DNA of 64,000 nucleotides from Mycolicibacterium iranicum (GCF_001650495.1 NZ_LWCS01000076.1:62001-126000); one strand, 5' to 3'; counted from the first letter of the stretch, positions 26,600-35,711 are shown. The notes: a model not told the origin generated them from the sequence alone. A program made the numbers and translations.

Positions 26600-27366
26600 A
26601 CCGTTTCGCACCTGGCACCTTCACGCCGGACCCGCGCCCGGCCGCCGTACCCAAGATGCTGGCCGCGCAGTTCGGCCTCGAACTCCGCCTGCTGCTGCGC
26701 AACGGCGAGCAGCTGCTGCTGACGATGTTCATCCCGATCACGCTGCTGGTCGGCCTGACGCTGTTGCCGCTCGGATCCTTCGGACCCAACCGTGCCGCGA
26801 CGTTCGTCCCCGCGATCATGGCGCTGGCTGTCATCTCCACGGCGTTCACGGGTCAGGCGATCGCCGTCGCGTTCGACCGCCGCTACGGCGCGCTCAAACG
26901 GCTTGGAGCTACGGCACTGCCGGTGTGGGGCATCATCGCAGGCAAGTCGATGGCCGTGGTGGCGGTCGTATTCCTGCAGTCAATACTGTTCGGCGCCATT
27001 GGTTTTGCGCTCGGCTGGCGTCCGGCGCCGGCCGGCCTCGCCCTCGGCGCCGTAATCATCGCCCTGGGCACGGCGGTGTTCGCCGCGCTCGGCCTCCTCC
27101 TCGGCGGCACCCTGCGCGCCGAGATCGTGTTGGCGGTCGCCAACCTGCTGTGGTTCGTCTTCGCCGGTCTGGGCGCCCTGACCCTGGAGGGCGACATGGT
27201 TCCCACGGCCGTGCAATGGGTGGCCCGTCTGACACCGTCGGGCGCGCTCACCGAAGCGCTGTCGCGCGCGATGACACTGTCAATGGACTGGTTCGGACTT
27301 GCCACGCTGGCCGCCTGGGGTGCTGTTGCCGCGCTCGGCGCGCTGCGCTGGTTCCGGTTCACCTGA
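26596..27366 (+). CDS. ABC-2 type transporter permease (Rv1457c-like)
   Basis: The 256-residue integral membrane protein has six hydrophobic segments and the ABC-2 fold pattern, including the LRLLLRNGEQLLLTMFIPITLL start and the YGALKRLGATALP elbow. The GTG overlaps the ATPase stop (GTGA). It pairs with the preceding ATPase as a two-component exporter. Its 3' end is overlapped for 87 bases by the convergent DAPG-hydrolase-like gene, an unusually long antisense overlap. Confidence 0.88.
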   Translation: MNRFAPGTFTPDPRPAAVPKMLAAQFGLELRLLLRNGEQLLLTMFIPITLLVGLTLLPLGSFGPNRAATFVPAIMALAVISTAFTGQAIAVAFDRRYGALKRLGATALPVWGIIAGKSMAVVAVVFLQSILFGAIGFALGWRPAPAGLALGAVIIALGTAVFAALGLLLGGTLRAEIVLAVANLLWFVFAGLGALTLEGDMVPTAVQWVARLTPSGALTEALSRAMTLSMDWFGLATLAAWGAVAALGALRWFRFT

Positions 27367-27978
27367 CGAATTGAGCGCTGGCAGCAGGTATTCCAGCTGT
27401 CCGACTTCCTCGACGTTGTGCTTGACCCACGCGTGGGCCTTTTTGTCGGAGAACTTCCGGTGCAGCAGCCTGTTGAGCGGTGACAGCAGCAGCGACCGCA
27501 CGCCGAGATCCATCACCGTCACGTAGTGAGCACCGTCGGCGCCCGCCGACCAGGTGTGCTCCAGCTGGAACACCGGGATTCCGGCCAGCCGGAGCACCAG
27601 TCGAATACCGGTGTCGTCCAGCTTTTCCACGCGGGCTACCTCGTCGACGGTGAACTCGGGACGGGCGCCGAACGCCTCAACCAAGTGGAAGCGGGCGCCC
27701 TCGGCGGCACCGCCGCCGGGTGCCGGCCGGGCCAGCTCCCAGAGGATGTGATCGACCGGATGCCAGGCGTGATAGCGGTCGACGATTTCGCCGCCGTACT
27801 TCATCGTGCCGCCCAGGTCAGTGAACCAGTCGAACAGCATCGCCGGTGTCACCCCGGCGAGCGGCCGATGGTCGATCGTGATGCGGCGCCGCCCATGAGC
27901 GCAATCCGTGAATTGGACTTTGGCGGTGTCGACCGTGCGCATCGGATACAGCACGGGTAGGGACATGGCGGTGATCAT
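27280..27978 (-). CDS. DAPG hydrolase (PhlG)-like protein
   Basis: The 232-residue protein resembles the PhlG/DAPG-hydrolase family, zinc enzymes that cleave C-C bonds of acylated phloroglucinols. Visible family-like features: MLFDWFTDLGG, RYHAWHPVDHILWE with several His, FHLVEAFG, LEHTW and HNVEEVG near the C-terminus (His and Glu as metal ligands). The ATG has GGAGG 5 bases upstream. It is divergent from a TetR gene over a 100-base region, the usual layout of a regulator and its target. The pair interrupts the conserved Rv1457c-Rv1456c order. The substrate is not known. Confidence 0.55.
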   Translation of the reverse strand: MITAMSLPVLYPMRTVDTAKVQFTDCAHGRRRITIDHRPLAGVTPAMLFDWFTDLGGTMKYGGEIVDRYHAWHPVDHILWELARPAPGGGAAEGARFHLVEAFGARPEFTVDEVARVEKLDDTGIRLVLRLAGIPVFQLEHTWSAGADGAHYVTVMDLGVRSLLLSPLNRLLHRKFSDKKAHAWVKHNVEEVGQLEYLLPALNSSGEPEPAQRAERGNSTPGGQRGKSEPVH

Positions 27979-28002
27979 CGCGACCTCCAAGATACGGTTT
28001 AG

Positions 28003-28019
28003 TTTCTTATATTGAGAAA
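28003..28019. promoter_or_regulatory. Candidate TetR operator
   Basis: TTTCT-TATATTG-AGAAA is an inverted repeat between the divergent TetR and DAPG-hydrolase-like genes. The element GTTTCTTA inside it recurs at 28050-28057. TetR regulators usually bind such palindromes in the shared promoter region. Confidence 0.45.
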
Positions 28020-28078
28020 GGTAGAACAGGTGAGTTAAGGTACGCAAGCGTTTCTTAGGGGAGAGAGAGGTATCACAC

Positions 28079-28657
28079 ATGGGACGGCGACGCGGGGCCG
28101 AGCTCGACACCGCCATCCGGACTGCCGTCCTGGAACTCCTCGGCGCACACGGCCCCGACGGCGTCACGATGGAAGCCGTCGCCGCGGCGGCGAGTACCAG
28201 CAAGCCTGTCCTCTACCGGCGGTGGCCGGACCGTCGCGCGCTGCTTCGGGACACTCTTTTGGGCGTCGCCACTGCGTCGCTGCCCAGCCAGGACACCGGG
28301 ACCTTCCGCGGCGACGCCCTCGCGGTCCTGCGCGCATGGACGGAACTGTTCGCCGGGGACACCGGTCCGTTGATGAAGTCGGTCGTGATGGCGGTCGCCG
28401 CTGATCCGGAGCTGGAGGAGACCTTCCGCAAGGATGTGATCGGCATGCGGAAAGAGGAGATGGGTGCGATCTTCGCGCGCGGGATGGCGCGTGGCGAAGT
28501 CCGTGCCGATGCTCCGGTCGAACTGCTGCGCGAACTCGGCCAGAGCGTGCTGTGGCATCACCTGTTGATCACCGGCGACCCGATCGACGACGACCTCGTC
28601 GTCCAGATCGTCGATCAGGTGCTGATGCCACTCGTACGCCCCTACTACAACCGGTAG
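28079..28657 (+). CDS. TetR-family transcriptional regulator
   Basis: The 192-residue protein has an N-terminal helix-turn-helix (about 27-48: VTMEAVAAAASTSKPVLYRRWPDRRAL) typical of TetR, followed by an all-helical ligand domain with the TetR_C pattern ending in VDQVLMPLVRPYY. GGAGAGAGAGG precedes the ATG. It faces the DAPG-hydrolase-like gene and probably represses it and itself until an aromatic or lipid ligand binds. The ligand is unknown. Confidence 0.88.
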   Translation: MGRRRGAELDTAIRTAVLELLGAHGPDGVTMEAVAAAASTSKPVLYRRWPDRRALLRDTLLGVATASLPSQDTGTFRGDALAVLRAWTELFAGDTGPLMKSVVMAVAADPELEETFRKDVIGMRKEEMGAIFARGMARGEVRADAPVELLRELGQSVLWHHLLITGDPIDDDLVVQIVDQVLMPLVRPYYNR

Positions 28658-28681
28658 TTAAAGAGCCTCTACCATCGGAGC

Positions 28682-29638
28682 GTGCCCGTAGGTCGCCTCT
28701 TCATGCGGATCGTTGATCTGCTCCCCGACCCGAGCCTGCGGGTACAGCGCATTGTCGCCGCCGCCGTGATCCTCACCCAGGGCGGCATCGCCGTGACCGG
28801 CGCCATCGTTCGGGTCACCGCATCCGGACTCGGATGCCCGACGTGGCCGCAGTGCTTCCCGGGCAGCTTCACTCCCGTACCTCACGCCGAGGTCCCTGGC
28901 ATCCATCAGGCCGTCGAGTTCGGCAACCGACTGCTGACGTTCCTGGTCGTGCTGACCGCGGCCGCGGCGGTCCTCGCCGTCACCCGCGCCCGACGCCGTC
29001 GCGAGGTGCTCCTCTACGCGTGGCTGATGCCGGCGTCGACGGTGCTACAGGCGGTGATCGGCGGGATCACGGTGCTGACCGGACTGCTGTGGTGGACCGT
29101 CGCGATCCACCTCCTGGTGTCGATGGCGATGGTGTGGGTGGCTGTGCTGCTCTACGTCAAAATCGGTGAGCCCGACTCGGGGTTGTGGACCACGCGCGTT
29201 CCGAAACCGCTGCGGCAGTTGACTGTTCTGTCGGCCTTGACGCTGGCCGCGGTGCTCGTGACCGGAACGATGGTGACGGGCGCGGGCCCGCACGCAGGGG
29301 ACAAGAGCGTCGACCGGCCGGTGCCGCGCCTGCAGATCGAGATCACCACCCTGGTGCACATGCATTCGTCGCTCCTGGTGGCGTATCTGGCGTTGCTGGT
29401 CGCCCTCGGGTTCGCCCTGGTGGCGGTGCATGCACCGACGCCGGTGATGACCCGACTGCGCGTTGTGGTGCTCCTCGTCGCCGCCCAGGGCTCACTCGGC
29501 GCGATCCAGTTCTTCACGGGCGTTCCCGAGGCACTGGTGGCTCTCCATGTGGCAGGGGCCGCCGCGTGCACTGCGGCCACCGCCGCGCTATGGGCGTCGA
29601 TGCGAGAACGGACCGAGCCCGCAACGCTCCAGAGCTGA
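28682..29638 (+). CDS. ctaA: Heme A synthase (COX15/CtaA family)
   Basis: The 318-residue, roughly eight-helix membrane protein corresponds to Rv1456c. It oxidises heme O to heme A for cytochrome c oxidase. The conserved heme-ligand histidines are in GIHQAVEFGNR, AIHLLVSM, VHMHSSLL and ALHVAG, and the regulatory cysteine pair in GLGCPTWPQCFPG (about 50-60). GTG at 28682 is used; ATG at 28703 is an alternative. It is 24 bases downstream of the TetR gene and ends 51 bases inside the convergent ATP-grasp gene. CtaB, which makes heme O, lies 3 kb away. Confidence 0.88.
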   Translation: MPVGRLFMRIVDLLPDPSLRVQRIVAAAVILTQGGIAVTGAIVRVTASGLGCPTWPQCFPGSFTPVPHAEVPGIHQAVEFGNRLLTFLVVLTAAAAVLAVTRARRRREVLLYAWLMPASTVLQAVIGGITVLTGLLWWTVAIHLLVSMAMVWVAVLLYVKIGEPDSGLWTTRVPKPLRQLTVLSALTLAAVLVTGTMVTGAGPHAGDKSVDRPVPRLQIEITTLVHMHSSLLVAYLALLVALGFALVAVHAPTPVMTRLRVVVLLVAAQGSLGAIQFFTGVPEALVALHVAGAAACTAATAALWASMRERTEPATLQS

Positions 29639-30526
29639 CTCGACGCCCACAGCGAACCGTCTTTGCGCCGCCTGCCGGTCGGTGTTGTCGAGTTGCCGCC
29701 ACCCCAGCGAGGGTTCGACGAGTTCGAGCTCCAGCAGAACGGGGGCGTCTGCCCCGCCGAGGACGTCGACGCGCGCGTAGAGCAGCTGGGTGACGTCGAT
29801 CGCCAGATGCGCGGCGGCCGCGGCAAGTACCTCATGCCCGAGGTCCCACAGCTCGAAATCCGGGTCGGCCGGTAGCAGGCTCTCCTCGGCGTACGTTCCC
29901 GATTCGTCGAACACCGGCGTCTCCCCCGGCGGCGGCAGCAGAGGCCCCTTGGTGAAGGCGTGGGACTGCTGACCACTGAGAAACACCAGCGCGGTCTCAC
30001 CGTCGCCCACCCGGTTGTCGTAGGGCTGTACCACCGCGGTGCGTCCGGCAGCCTGTAGCGACTCGGCGTGGGCGTGCGCCAGATCTGCGTCGCAAAAGCG
30101 CAGCGCTCCCACCGAACCCGCGCCGACTGACGGCTTGACGACGACTTCGCCGTCCGGAATCCGGACTCGCTCCCCCGGCGTGAAGAAGGCACTGGGCACG
30201 ATGGGGACGCCCGCCGCGGACAGGTCGGCCAAGTAGCTCTTGTCCACGTTCCACGCGACGACATCGGGCGAGTTGAGCAGGTTCTGCACCTGCCGAGTCC
30301 AGGCCAGGAAGTCGTCGAGGCGGTCGGTGTAGTCCCACGTGGCACGCAGGATCACCAGGTCGGCCTTCAGCGTCGCCGGGTCGTCCCACGGCAGCCACCG
30401 CGCGTGCAGGCCGCGGCGGCGCAATGCCTCGACCAGGCCCACGTCGTCACCGTCCCCCTCGGGCAGTGCCGGACATCCGGCCAGCACGATGCGCGGATGG
30501 AAGACGTCGGGGCGGGCCAGTTTCAT
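29588..30526 (-). CDS. ATP-grasp domain protein
   Basis: A 312-residue protein with an ATP-grasp fold of the RimK/DcsG-like type. Visible: VILRATWDYTDRLDDFLAW (about 55-73), the ATP-binding segment EVVVKPSVGAGSVG (about 124-137) and the metal-binding YARVDVLGG...LLELELVEPSLGW near the C-terminus. ATP-grasp enzymes join a carboxylate to an amine or thiol through acyl-phosphate. The substrate is unknown. The start is only 21 bases from that of the divergent qor gene. It occupies the place of Rv1455. Confidence 0.75.
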   Translation of the reverse strand: MKLARPDVFHPRIVLAGCPALPEGDGDDVGLVEALRRRGLHARWLPWDDPATLKADLVILRATWDYTDRLDDFLAWTRQVQNLLNSPDVVAWNVDKSYLADLSAAGVPIVPSAFFTPGERVRIPDGEVVVKPSVGAGSVGALRFCDADLAHAHAESLQAAGRTAVVQPYDNRVGDGETALVFLSGQQSHAFTKGPLLPPPGETPVFDESGTYAEESLLPADPDFELWDLGHEVLAAAAAHLAIDVTQLLYARVDVLGGADAPVLLELELVEPSLGWRQLDNTDRQAAQRRFAVGVESALERCGLGPFSHRRP

Positions 30527-30547
30527 GACGAGAGGATGATAGTGCCT
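30527..30547. promoter_or_regulatory. Minimal divergent start region between ATP-grasp and qor genes
   Basis: The two start codons are 21 bases apart. A -10-like GATGAT (30535-30540) lies 7 bases before the qor ATG. The complementary strand offers CATCCT (30538-30533) 6 bases before the ATP-grasp ATG. Overlapping -10 elements and leaderless transcripts in both directions are likely, but the hexamers are weak. Confidence 0.35.
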
Positions 30548-31522
30548 ATGCACGCCATTGAAGTCGCCGAAACCGGTGGACCCGAAGTCATGTCCGTTGT
30601 CGAGAAGGCGCAACCCGAACCCGGCCCCGGCCAGGTGCTCATCAAGGCCGAAGCGATCGGCGTGAACTTCATCGACACGTACTTCCGGTCCGGGCTGTAC
30701 CCGCGGGAGACGCCGTTCGTCGTCGGTTCGGAGGTGTGCGGAGTGATCGCGGCAGTCGGCGACAACGTCGCGGCGCTCAACGTCGGAGATCGGGTTGTCA
30801 CCGACAAGGCTCTCGGCGCCTACGCCGAATACTCCCTGGCGCCAGCTGATTTCGTGGCATACGTGCCTGACGGCGTGGCACCGGACGTCGCGGCCTCGGC
30901 TCTGTTGAAAGGCATGACGGCGCACTACCTGATCAAGTCGACGTATCCGGTGCAGCAGGGCGACGCCGTACTGGTGCACGCCGGCGCGGGCGGCGTGGGC
31001 TTGATCCTGACGCAGTGGATCACCAGCCTCGCCGGGTCGGTGATCACGACGGTGTCCACACCCGACAAGGCCGAATTGTCGCGACGGGCCGGAGCCATCG
31101 AGGTGCTCGACTACCCCGACGACCCGAAGGCGTTCGGCGACCGGATCCGCGAGCTGACCGACGGTGACGGTGTCGCGGCGGTGTTCGACGGAGTCGGCGC
31201 GTCGACGTTCGAGGCAAGCCTCGCGAGCCTTGCTGTCAGGGGCACCCTGGCGCTCTTCGGCGCTGCGAGCGGCCCCGTTCCGCCCGTCGACCCGCAGCGG
31301 CTGAACACGGCGGGTTCGGTGTTCCTGACCCGCCCCAACCTCGGGCACTACACCCGCACGCCCGACGAATTCTCCTGGCGCGCAGGCGAACTACTGACCG
31401 CGATCGCCGACGGAACCCTCAACGTCACCGTCAGCCACCGGTACTCACTGCGTGAGGCAGAGCAGGCGCACCGTGATCTGCAGGGGCGGAAAACCGTGGG
31501 TTCGGTGGTATTGGTCCCCTAG
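30548..31522 (+). CDS. qor: Quinone oxidoreductase, zeta-crystallin type
   Basis: A 324-residue NADPH-dependent MDR-superfamily protein lacking catalytic zinc, corresponding to Rv1454c. The cofactor motif HAGAGGVGLILTQW (about 138-151) and family segments GVNFIDTYFRSGLYP and VGSEVCGVI are intact. It reduces quinones with NADPH. ATG at 30548 is chosen; ATG at 30536 in the same frame would add four residues. Its TAG stop shares the sequence CTAG with the stop of the convergent DUF1254 gene. Confidence 0.9.
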   Translation: MHAIEVAETGGPEVMSVVEKAQPEPGPGQVLIKAEAIGVNFIDTYFRSGLYPRETPFVVGSEVCGVIAAVGDNVAALNVGDRVVTDKALGAYAEYSLAPADFVAYVPDGVAPDVAASALLKGMTAHYLIKSTYPVQQGDAVLVHAGAGGVGLILTQWITSLAGSVITTVSTPDKAELSRRAGAIEVLDYPDDPKAFGDRIRELTDGDGVAAVFDGVGASTFEASLASLAVRGTLALFGAASGPVPPVDPQRLNTAGSVFLTRPNLGHYTRTPDEFSWRAGELLTAIADGTLNVTVSHRYSLREAEQAHRDLQGRKTVGSVVLVP

Positions 31523-32463
31523 TCCGGAACCGCTTCGGGAAACGTCCACGTCCCGTCGAGGATCTCCGGCCGCGGCCGGTAGAGCCGCACCAGATAGTTC
31601 CAGCCCGGCGTGATGGGCAGGCAGTTCTGAGCGGATTCGTCGCAGCTCCCGAACTGCACTGTGACCGAGCCGTCGTCGCGTTTGACCGCGGTGACGTCGT
31701 TGACGGAGTACGCGTTCTGGGCGTTCGGGCTGAAGTAACCCTCGGCGTTGTAGACGGTGATCGACCAGAATCCGTCGACGGGTACGTCCCGCACGGTGAG
31801 GTGGTGCGCAGTCTCACCGTCGTTGGCCGACGGGTTCACAGTGAGGTACAACGCCTCACGCTCGGGATTGCCGCCCCAGGCCGCGGCGGAACCGATCAAC
31901 CGGCGCACCGGATCGACCTCGCCCTCCGCGCCGAACATCCCGCGGCTGTCGGGCAGTGTGGAGAACAACGCGACCAAGGCGTCGCGCACCGTCTTCTGAC
32001 TGACGGGGTCCCAGTCGGGGATATCGAATGTGCCCGTATCCGCCTGCTCGACGACAACGCCGTCCTGAAGCGCGTGGACAGCGGCCAGATCGGAAGGGTC
32101 GTTCGGATCCACCAGCGTGCGCAGCGCCACCATCACGTACCGGGTGCCGATAGCCTCCCGGTCAAATGTGTGCGTGCCCGCGGTGTAGCTGACCTCGGGG
32201 ACGTAGTGATCCTGGGTGATCACCTGGAGCGAACGGAATCGACCTCCGGCGTCGGGCAGAGTGATGCTGACGGGCCCGGCATCGAGGTCGAACACGGCCG
32301 CCGAGTACAGGGTGTCCCGGTTCTGCCGCACGACGAGCTGGTCGTCGAGGGGTCCGAAGTCGCGGAAATGGAGAAATGCGCCAAGCCCGGTGCGGGAGAT
32401 GTTGCCGAAGTACTGGTCGGTCTCGGCGCGGATGAAGTTGTCCGGCGAGACGTGCACGGCCAC
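31519..32463 (-). CDS. DUF1254/DUF1214-domain protein
   Basis: A 314-residue protein with the DUF1254 N-terminal part (YFGNISRTGLGAFLHFRD, RQNRDTLYSAAVFDLDAGPVSITLPD) and the DUF1214 C-terminal part (VDGFWSITVYNAEGYFSPNAQNAYSVND). No signal peptide is seen from this GTG start. The biochemical role of the family is unknown. It starts two bases after the ctaB stop, so it is probably co-transcribed with ctaB. The overlap with qor is four bases, tail to tail. Confidence 0.75.
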   Translation of the reverse strand: MAVHVSPDNFIRAETDQYFGNISRTGLGAFLHFRDFGPLDDQLVVRQNRDTLYSAAVFDLDAGPVSITLPDAGGRFRSLQVITQDHYVPEVSYTAGTHTFDREAIGTRYVMVALRTLVDPNDPSDLAAVHALQDGVVVEQADTGTFDIPDWDPVSQKTVRDALVALFSTLPDSRGMFGAEGEVDPVRRLIGSAAAWGGNPEREALYLTVNPSANDGETAHHLTVRDVPVDGFWSITVYNAEGYFSPNAQNAYSVNDVTAVKRDDGSVTVQFGSCDESAQNCLPITPGWNYLVRLYRPRPEILDGTWTFPEAVPD

Positions 32464-32465
32464 GG

Positions 32466-33407
32466 TCAGACGTGCAGCAGAGTCGGCAAGGCGAGGGCCG
32501 AGTCCACGGCCAGCGCGCAGAACACTACGGCGAGGTAGTTGTTGGACTGCAGGAACAGCCGCAACGGTTTCACCGGCTCACCGCGGCGCACCCCGGCGTA
32601 GAGCTGGTGGGCCATCACAAGGAACCAGGTGCCCGCCAGGATCGCGACCGACGTGTAGAGCCAGCCGGTGGTCAAGGCGAGCGCAAGCGTGGCCGCGACC
32701 GTGAGCCAGGTGTAGATGAGGATTTGCTTGGTGACCTGCTGCTCGGTGGCGACAACAGGGAGCATCGGCACACCGGCAGCCTCGTAGTCCTCCTTGTAAC
32801 GCATCGCCAGCGCCCACGTGTGCGGTGGTGTCCAGAAGAAGATGATCAGGAACATCACCAGGGCGGGCCATTGGATCGTGCCGGTCACCGCCGACCACCC
32901 GATCATGACGGGCATGCAGCCCGCGGCCCCGCCCCACACGACGTTCTGCGATGTTCTGCGCTTGAGCAGCAGGGTGTACACGAGGACGTAGAAGGCGATG
33001 GTCGCGCCGGCCAGATGTGCCGACAACATGTTGGTGGTCCACCACAGCCAGAAGAACGAGGCGACCGACAGCGTGAGGCCGAAGATCAGGGCGTGGCTGC
33101 GGGGAACGGTCGCACGCGCGAGCGCACGCCGCTCGGTGCGCTTCATCTTCTTGTCGATGTCCGCGTCGGCGACGCAGTTGAGCGTGTTCGCGCCTGCCGC
33201 GGCCAGCAGACCTCCCACCAAGGTGTTGAGGATCAGGAGTGGGTCGACTGTGCCTCGGTTCGCCAGGAGCATCGCCGGGATGGTCGTGACGAGAAGAAGT
33301 TCGATGACGCGGGGCTTTGTCAACCCGATGTAGCCCAGCAGCCGGGTGCGGAATCGGATCGGGCCTTCGGCGGCATCGTCGATGAGGTGGCCTTCGCGAA
33401 TCCTCAC
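32466..33407 (-). CDS. ctaB: Protoheme IX farnesyltransferase (heme O synthase)
   Basis: The 313-residue, nine-helix UbiA-family enzyme corresponds to Rv1451. It attaches a farnesyl group to heme B. The prenyl-diphosphate-binding motifs are NCVADADIDKKMKRT (N-x3-D-x3-D) and YKEDYEAAGVPMLP. GTG at 33407 is chosen because AGGAG lies 8 bases upstream; GTG at 33416 would overlap that site. CtaA, encoded nearby, uses the product to make heme A. Confidence 0.93.
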   Translation of the reverse strand: MRIREGHLIDDAAEGPIRFRTRLLGYIGLTKPRVIELLLVTTIPAMLLANRGTVDPLLILNTLVGGLLAAAGANTLNCVADADIDKKMKRTERRALARATVPRSHALIFGLTLSVASFFWLWWTTNMLSAHLAGATIAFYVLVYTLLLKRRTSQNVVWGGAAGCMPVMIGWSAVTGTIQWPALVMFLIIFFWTPPHTWALAMRYKEDYEAAGVPMLPVVATEQQVTKQILIYTWLTVAATLALALTTGWLYTSVAILAGTWFLVMAHQLYAGVRRGEPVKPLRLFLQSNNYLAVVFCALAVDSALALPTLLHV

Positions 33408-33449
33408 GCAACCCACTCCTCAGCGACTTCGGCAACGACCCCGGAAGGC

Positions 33450-33472
33450 GTCTACTACAGAGGATGGTAGAC
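33450..33472. promoter_or_regulatory. Inverted repeat between ctaB and tkt
   Basis: GTCTAC and GTAGAC form perfect 6-bp arms around an 11-base spacer, about 43 bases upstream of ctaB. Position and symmetry suggest an operator for ctaB. I cannot assign a regulator. Confidence 0.35.
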
Positions 33473-33605
33473 CGCGGAGGTCGGTGTCTGAAAATGCAGG
33501 GTCTATTCACCTGGAAGCAGGGATGACCTCTGCGACAGCGGAGCGTTCACCACTAGGGTGGATGAAGCGGATTCACACCGCCTGTCGAGCTTAGGAGCGC
33601 GCTTC

Positions 33606-35696
33606 GTGACCACGATCGAAGAGATCAATTCCCTCACCCGCCCTAACCATCCCGACGACTGGACAGAACTCGATTCGCGCGCGGTCGACACCGTGCGGGT
33701 GCTGGCTGCCGACGCCGTGCAGAAGGTCGGGAACGGTCACCCGGGCACCGCGATGAGCCTCGCTCCGCTGGCCTACACGCTGTTCCAGCGGCAGATGCGC
33801 CACGATCCCAACGACGTTCACTGGCTGGGCCGCGACCGGTTCGTGCTGTCCTGCGGCCACTCCAGCCTGACGCTTTACATCCAGCTCTACCTGGGCGGGT
33901 TCGGGCTCGAGCTCACCGACATCCAGTCTCTTCGGACGTTCAAGTCCAAGACGCCGGGACACCCCGAATTCCGCCACACAGCCGGTGTCGAGATCACCAC
34001 CGGCCCTCTCGGCCAGGGCCTGGCCTCGGCTGTCGGCATGGCGATGGCCGCCCGCTACGAGCGCGGGCTGTTCGACCCCGACGCCGCGCCCGGCACGAGT
34101 CCCTTCGACCACTACATCTACGTCATCGCCTCCGACGGCGACATCGAGGAAGGCGTGACCAGCGAGGCGTCCTCGCTGGCGGGCACCCAGCAGCTCGGCA
34201 ACCTGATCGTTTTCTACGACAAAAACCAGATCTCGATCGAGCACGACACCAACATCGCGCTCTCCGAGGACGTTGCCGCCCGCTACCGCGCGTACGGCTG
34301 GCATGTCCAGGAGATCGAAGGTGGCGAGAACGTCGTCGGAATCGAACAGGCCATCGCGGAGGCCAAGAAGGTCACCGACAAGCCGTCGTTCATCGCGCTG
34401 CGCACGATCATCGGCTATCCCGCGCCGAACAAGATGAACACCGGCGGCGTTCACGGATCGGCGCTCGGTGACGACGAGGTTGCGGCCACCAAGAAGATCC
34501 TCGGCTTCGACCCGGACAAGACTTTCGAGGTGACCGACGAGGTCATCGCCCACACCCGCGGGCTGCAGGTGCGCGGCAAGGAAGCTCACGAGAAGTGGCA
34601 GCCCGGGTTCGACGCTTGGGCCGAGCGCGAGCCTGAGCGCAAGAAGCTGCTGGACCGGCTGCTGGCCCAGGAACTGCCCGACGGCTGGGATGCCGACCTC
34701 ACCTACTGGGAGCCCGGGTCCAAGGCGGTCGCCACGCGTGCGGCGTTCGGTCAGGTGCTCAATGACGTCGCCCCCAAGTTGCCCGAGCTGTGGGGTGGCT
34801 CCGCGGACCTCGCCGGCTCCAACAACACGACGATCAAGGGCGTGAAATCCTTTGGCCCGCCGTCGATCTCAACCGAGGACTTCACCGCGGACTGGTACGG
34901 CCGGGTGCTGCACTTCGGCATCCGCGAACACGCGATGGGATCGATTCTGTCGGGCATCGTGCTGCACGGTCCCACTCGCGCCTTCGGCGGGACGTTCCTA
35001 CAGTTCTCCGACTACATGCGCCCCGCGGTGCGGCTGGCATCGTTGATGGACATCGACACGATCTACATCTGGACCCACGATTCGATCGGGCTCGGCGAGG
35101 ACGGACCGACACACCAGCCGATCGAGCACCTCGCCGCACTGCGGGCGATCCCGAACCTGTCGGTGGTCCGGCCGGGTGATCCGAACGAGACCGCATACGC
35201 GTGGAAGAGCATCATCGCGCGCGGAAACGGCAGCGGTCCGGTCGGTTTCATCCTGACCCGGCAGGGCATCCCAGTTCTGGAGGGCACCGACGCCGAGGGC
35301 GTCGGACGCGGCGGGTACGTGCTCGGCGGCGAAGACGCCACCAAGGCCGACGTGATCCTCATCGGAACCGGATCGGAACTGCAGTTGGCGGTCGAAGCGA
35401 AGAAGCTGCTGGCGGAGAAGGACATCACCGCCGCGGTCGTATCCATGCCGTGCGTCGAGTGGTTCGAATCGCAGCCGAAGGAATACCGCGACAGCGTTCT
35501 CCCACCCGGGGTGTCGGCCAGGGTCGCTGTCGAGGCAGCGGTCGCACAGAGTTGGTACAAGCTCGTCGGCGACACCGGCGAGATCATCTCGATCGAGCAC
35601 TACGGCGAATCCGCCGACGACAAGACCTTGTTCCGCGAGTTCGGCTTCACCCCCGAGGCAGTGGCAGCCGCGGCCGAACGCTCCATCGACAACTAA
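33606..35696 (+). CDS. tkt: Transketolase
   Basis: The 696-residue thiamine-diphosphate enzyme of the non-oxidative pentose phosphate pathway corresponds to Rv1449c. The cofactor motif is SDGDIEEGVTSEASSLAGTQ...YDKNQ (about 165-200), and the GHPG, TGPLGQG and EHAMGSI segments are normal. The GTG start has AGGAG 8 bases upstream. A plausible promoter (GCGACA, 16 bases, TAGGGT) ends near 33559. It opens the operon tkt-tal-zwf-opcA-pgl, 15 bases before tal. Confidence 0.96.
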   Translation: MTTIEEINSLTRPNHPDDWTELDSRAVDTVRVLAADAVQKVGNGHPGTAMSLAPLAYTLFQRQMRHDPNDVHWLGRDRFVLSCGHSSLTLYIQLYLGGFGLELTDIQSLRTFKSKTPGHPEFRHTAGVEITTGPLGQGLASAVGMAMAARYERGLFDPDAAPGTSPFDHYIYVIASDGDIEEGVTSEASSLAGTQQLGNLIVFYDKNQISIEHDTNIALSEDVAARYRAYGWHVQEIEGGENVVGIEQAIAEAKKVTDKPSFIALRTIIGYPAPNKMNTGGVHGSALGDDEVAATKKILGFDPDKTFEVTDEVIAHTRGLQVRGKEAHEKWQPGFDAWAEREPERKKLLDRLLAQELPDGWDADLTYWEPGSKAVATRAAFGQVLNDVAPKLPELWGGSADLAGSNNTTIKGVKSFGPPSISTEDFTADWYGRVLHFGIREHAMGSILSGIVLHGPTRAFGGTFLQFSDYMRPAVRLASLMDIDTIYIWTHDSIGLGEDGPTHQPIEHLAALRAIPNLSVVRPGDPNETAYAWKSIIARGNGSGPVGFILTRQGIPVLEGTDAEGVGRGGYVLGGEDATKADVILIGTGSELQLAVEAKKLLAEKDITAAVVSMPCVEWFESQPKEYRDSVLPPGVSARVAVEAAVAQSWYKLVGDTGEIISIEHYGESADDKTLFREFGFTPEAVAAAAERSIDN

Positions 35697-35711
35697 CCAG
35701 AAGGAACCGAA

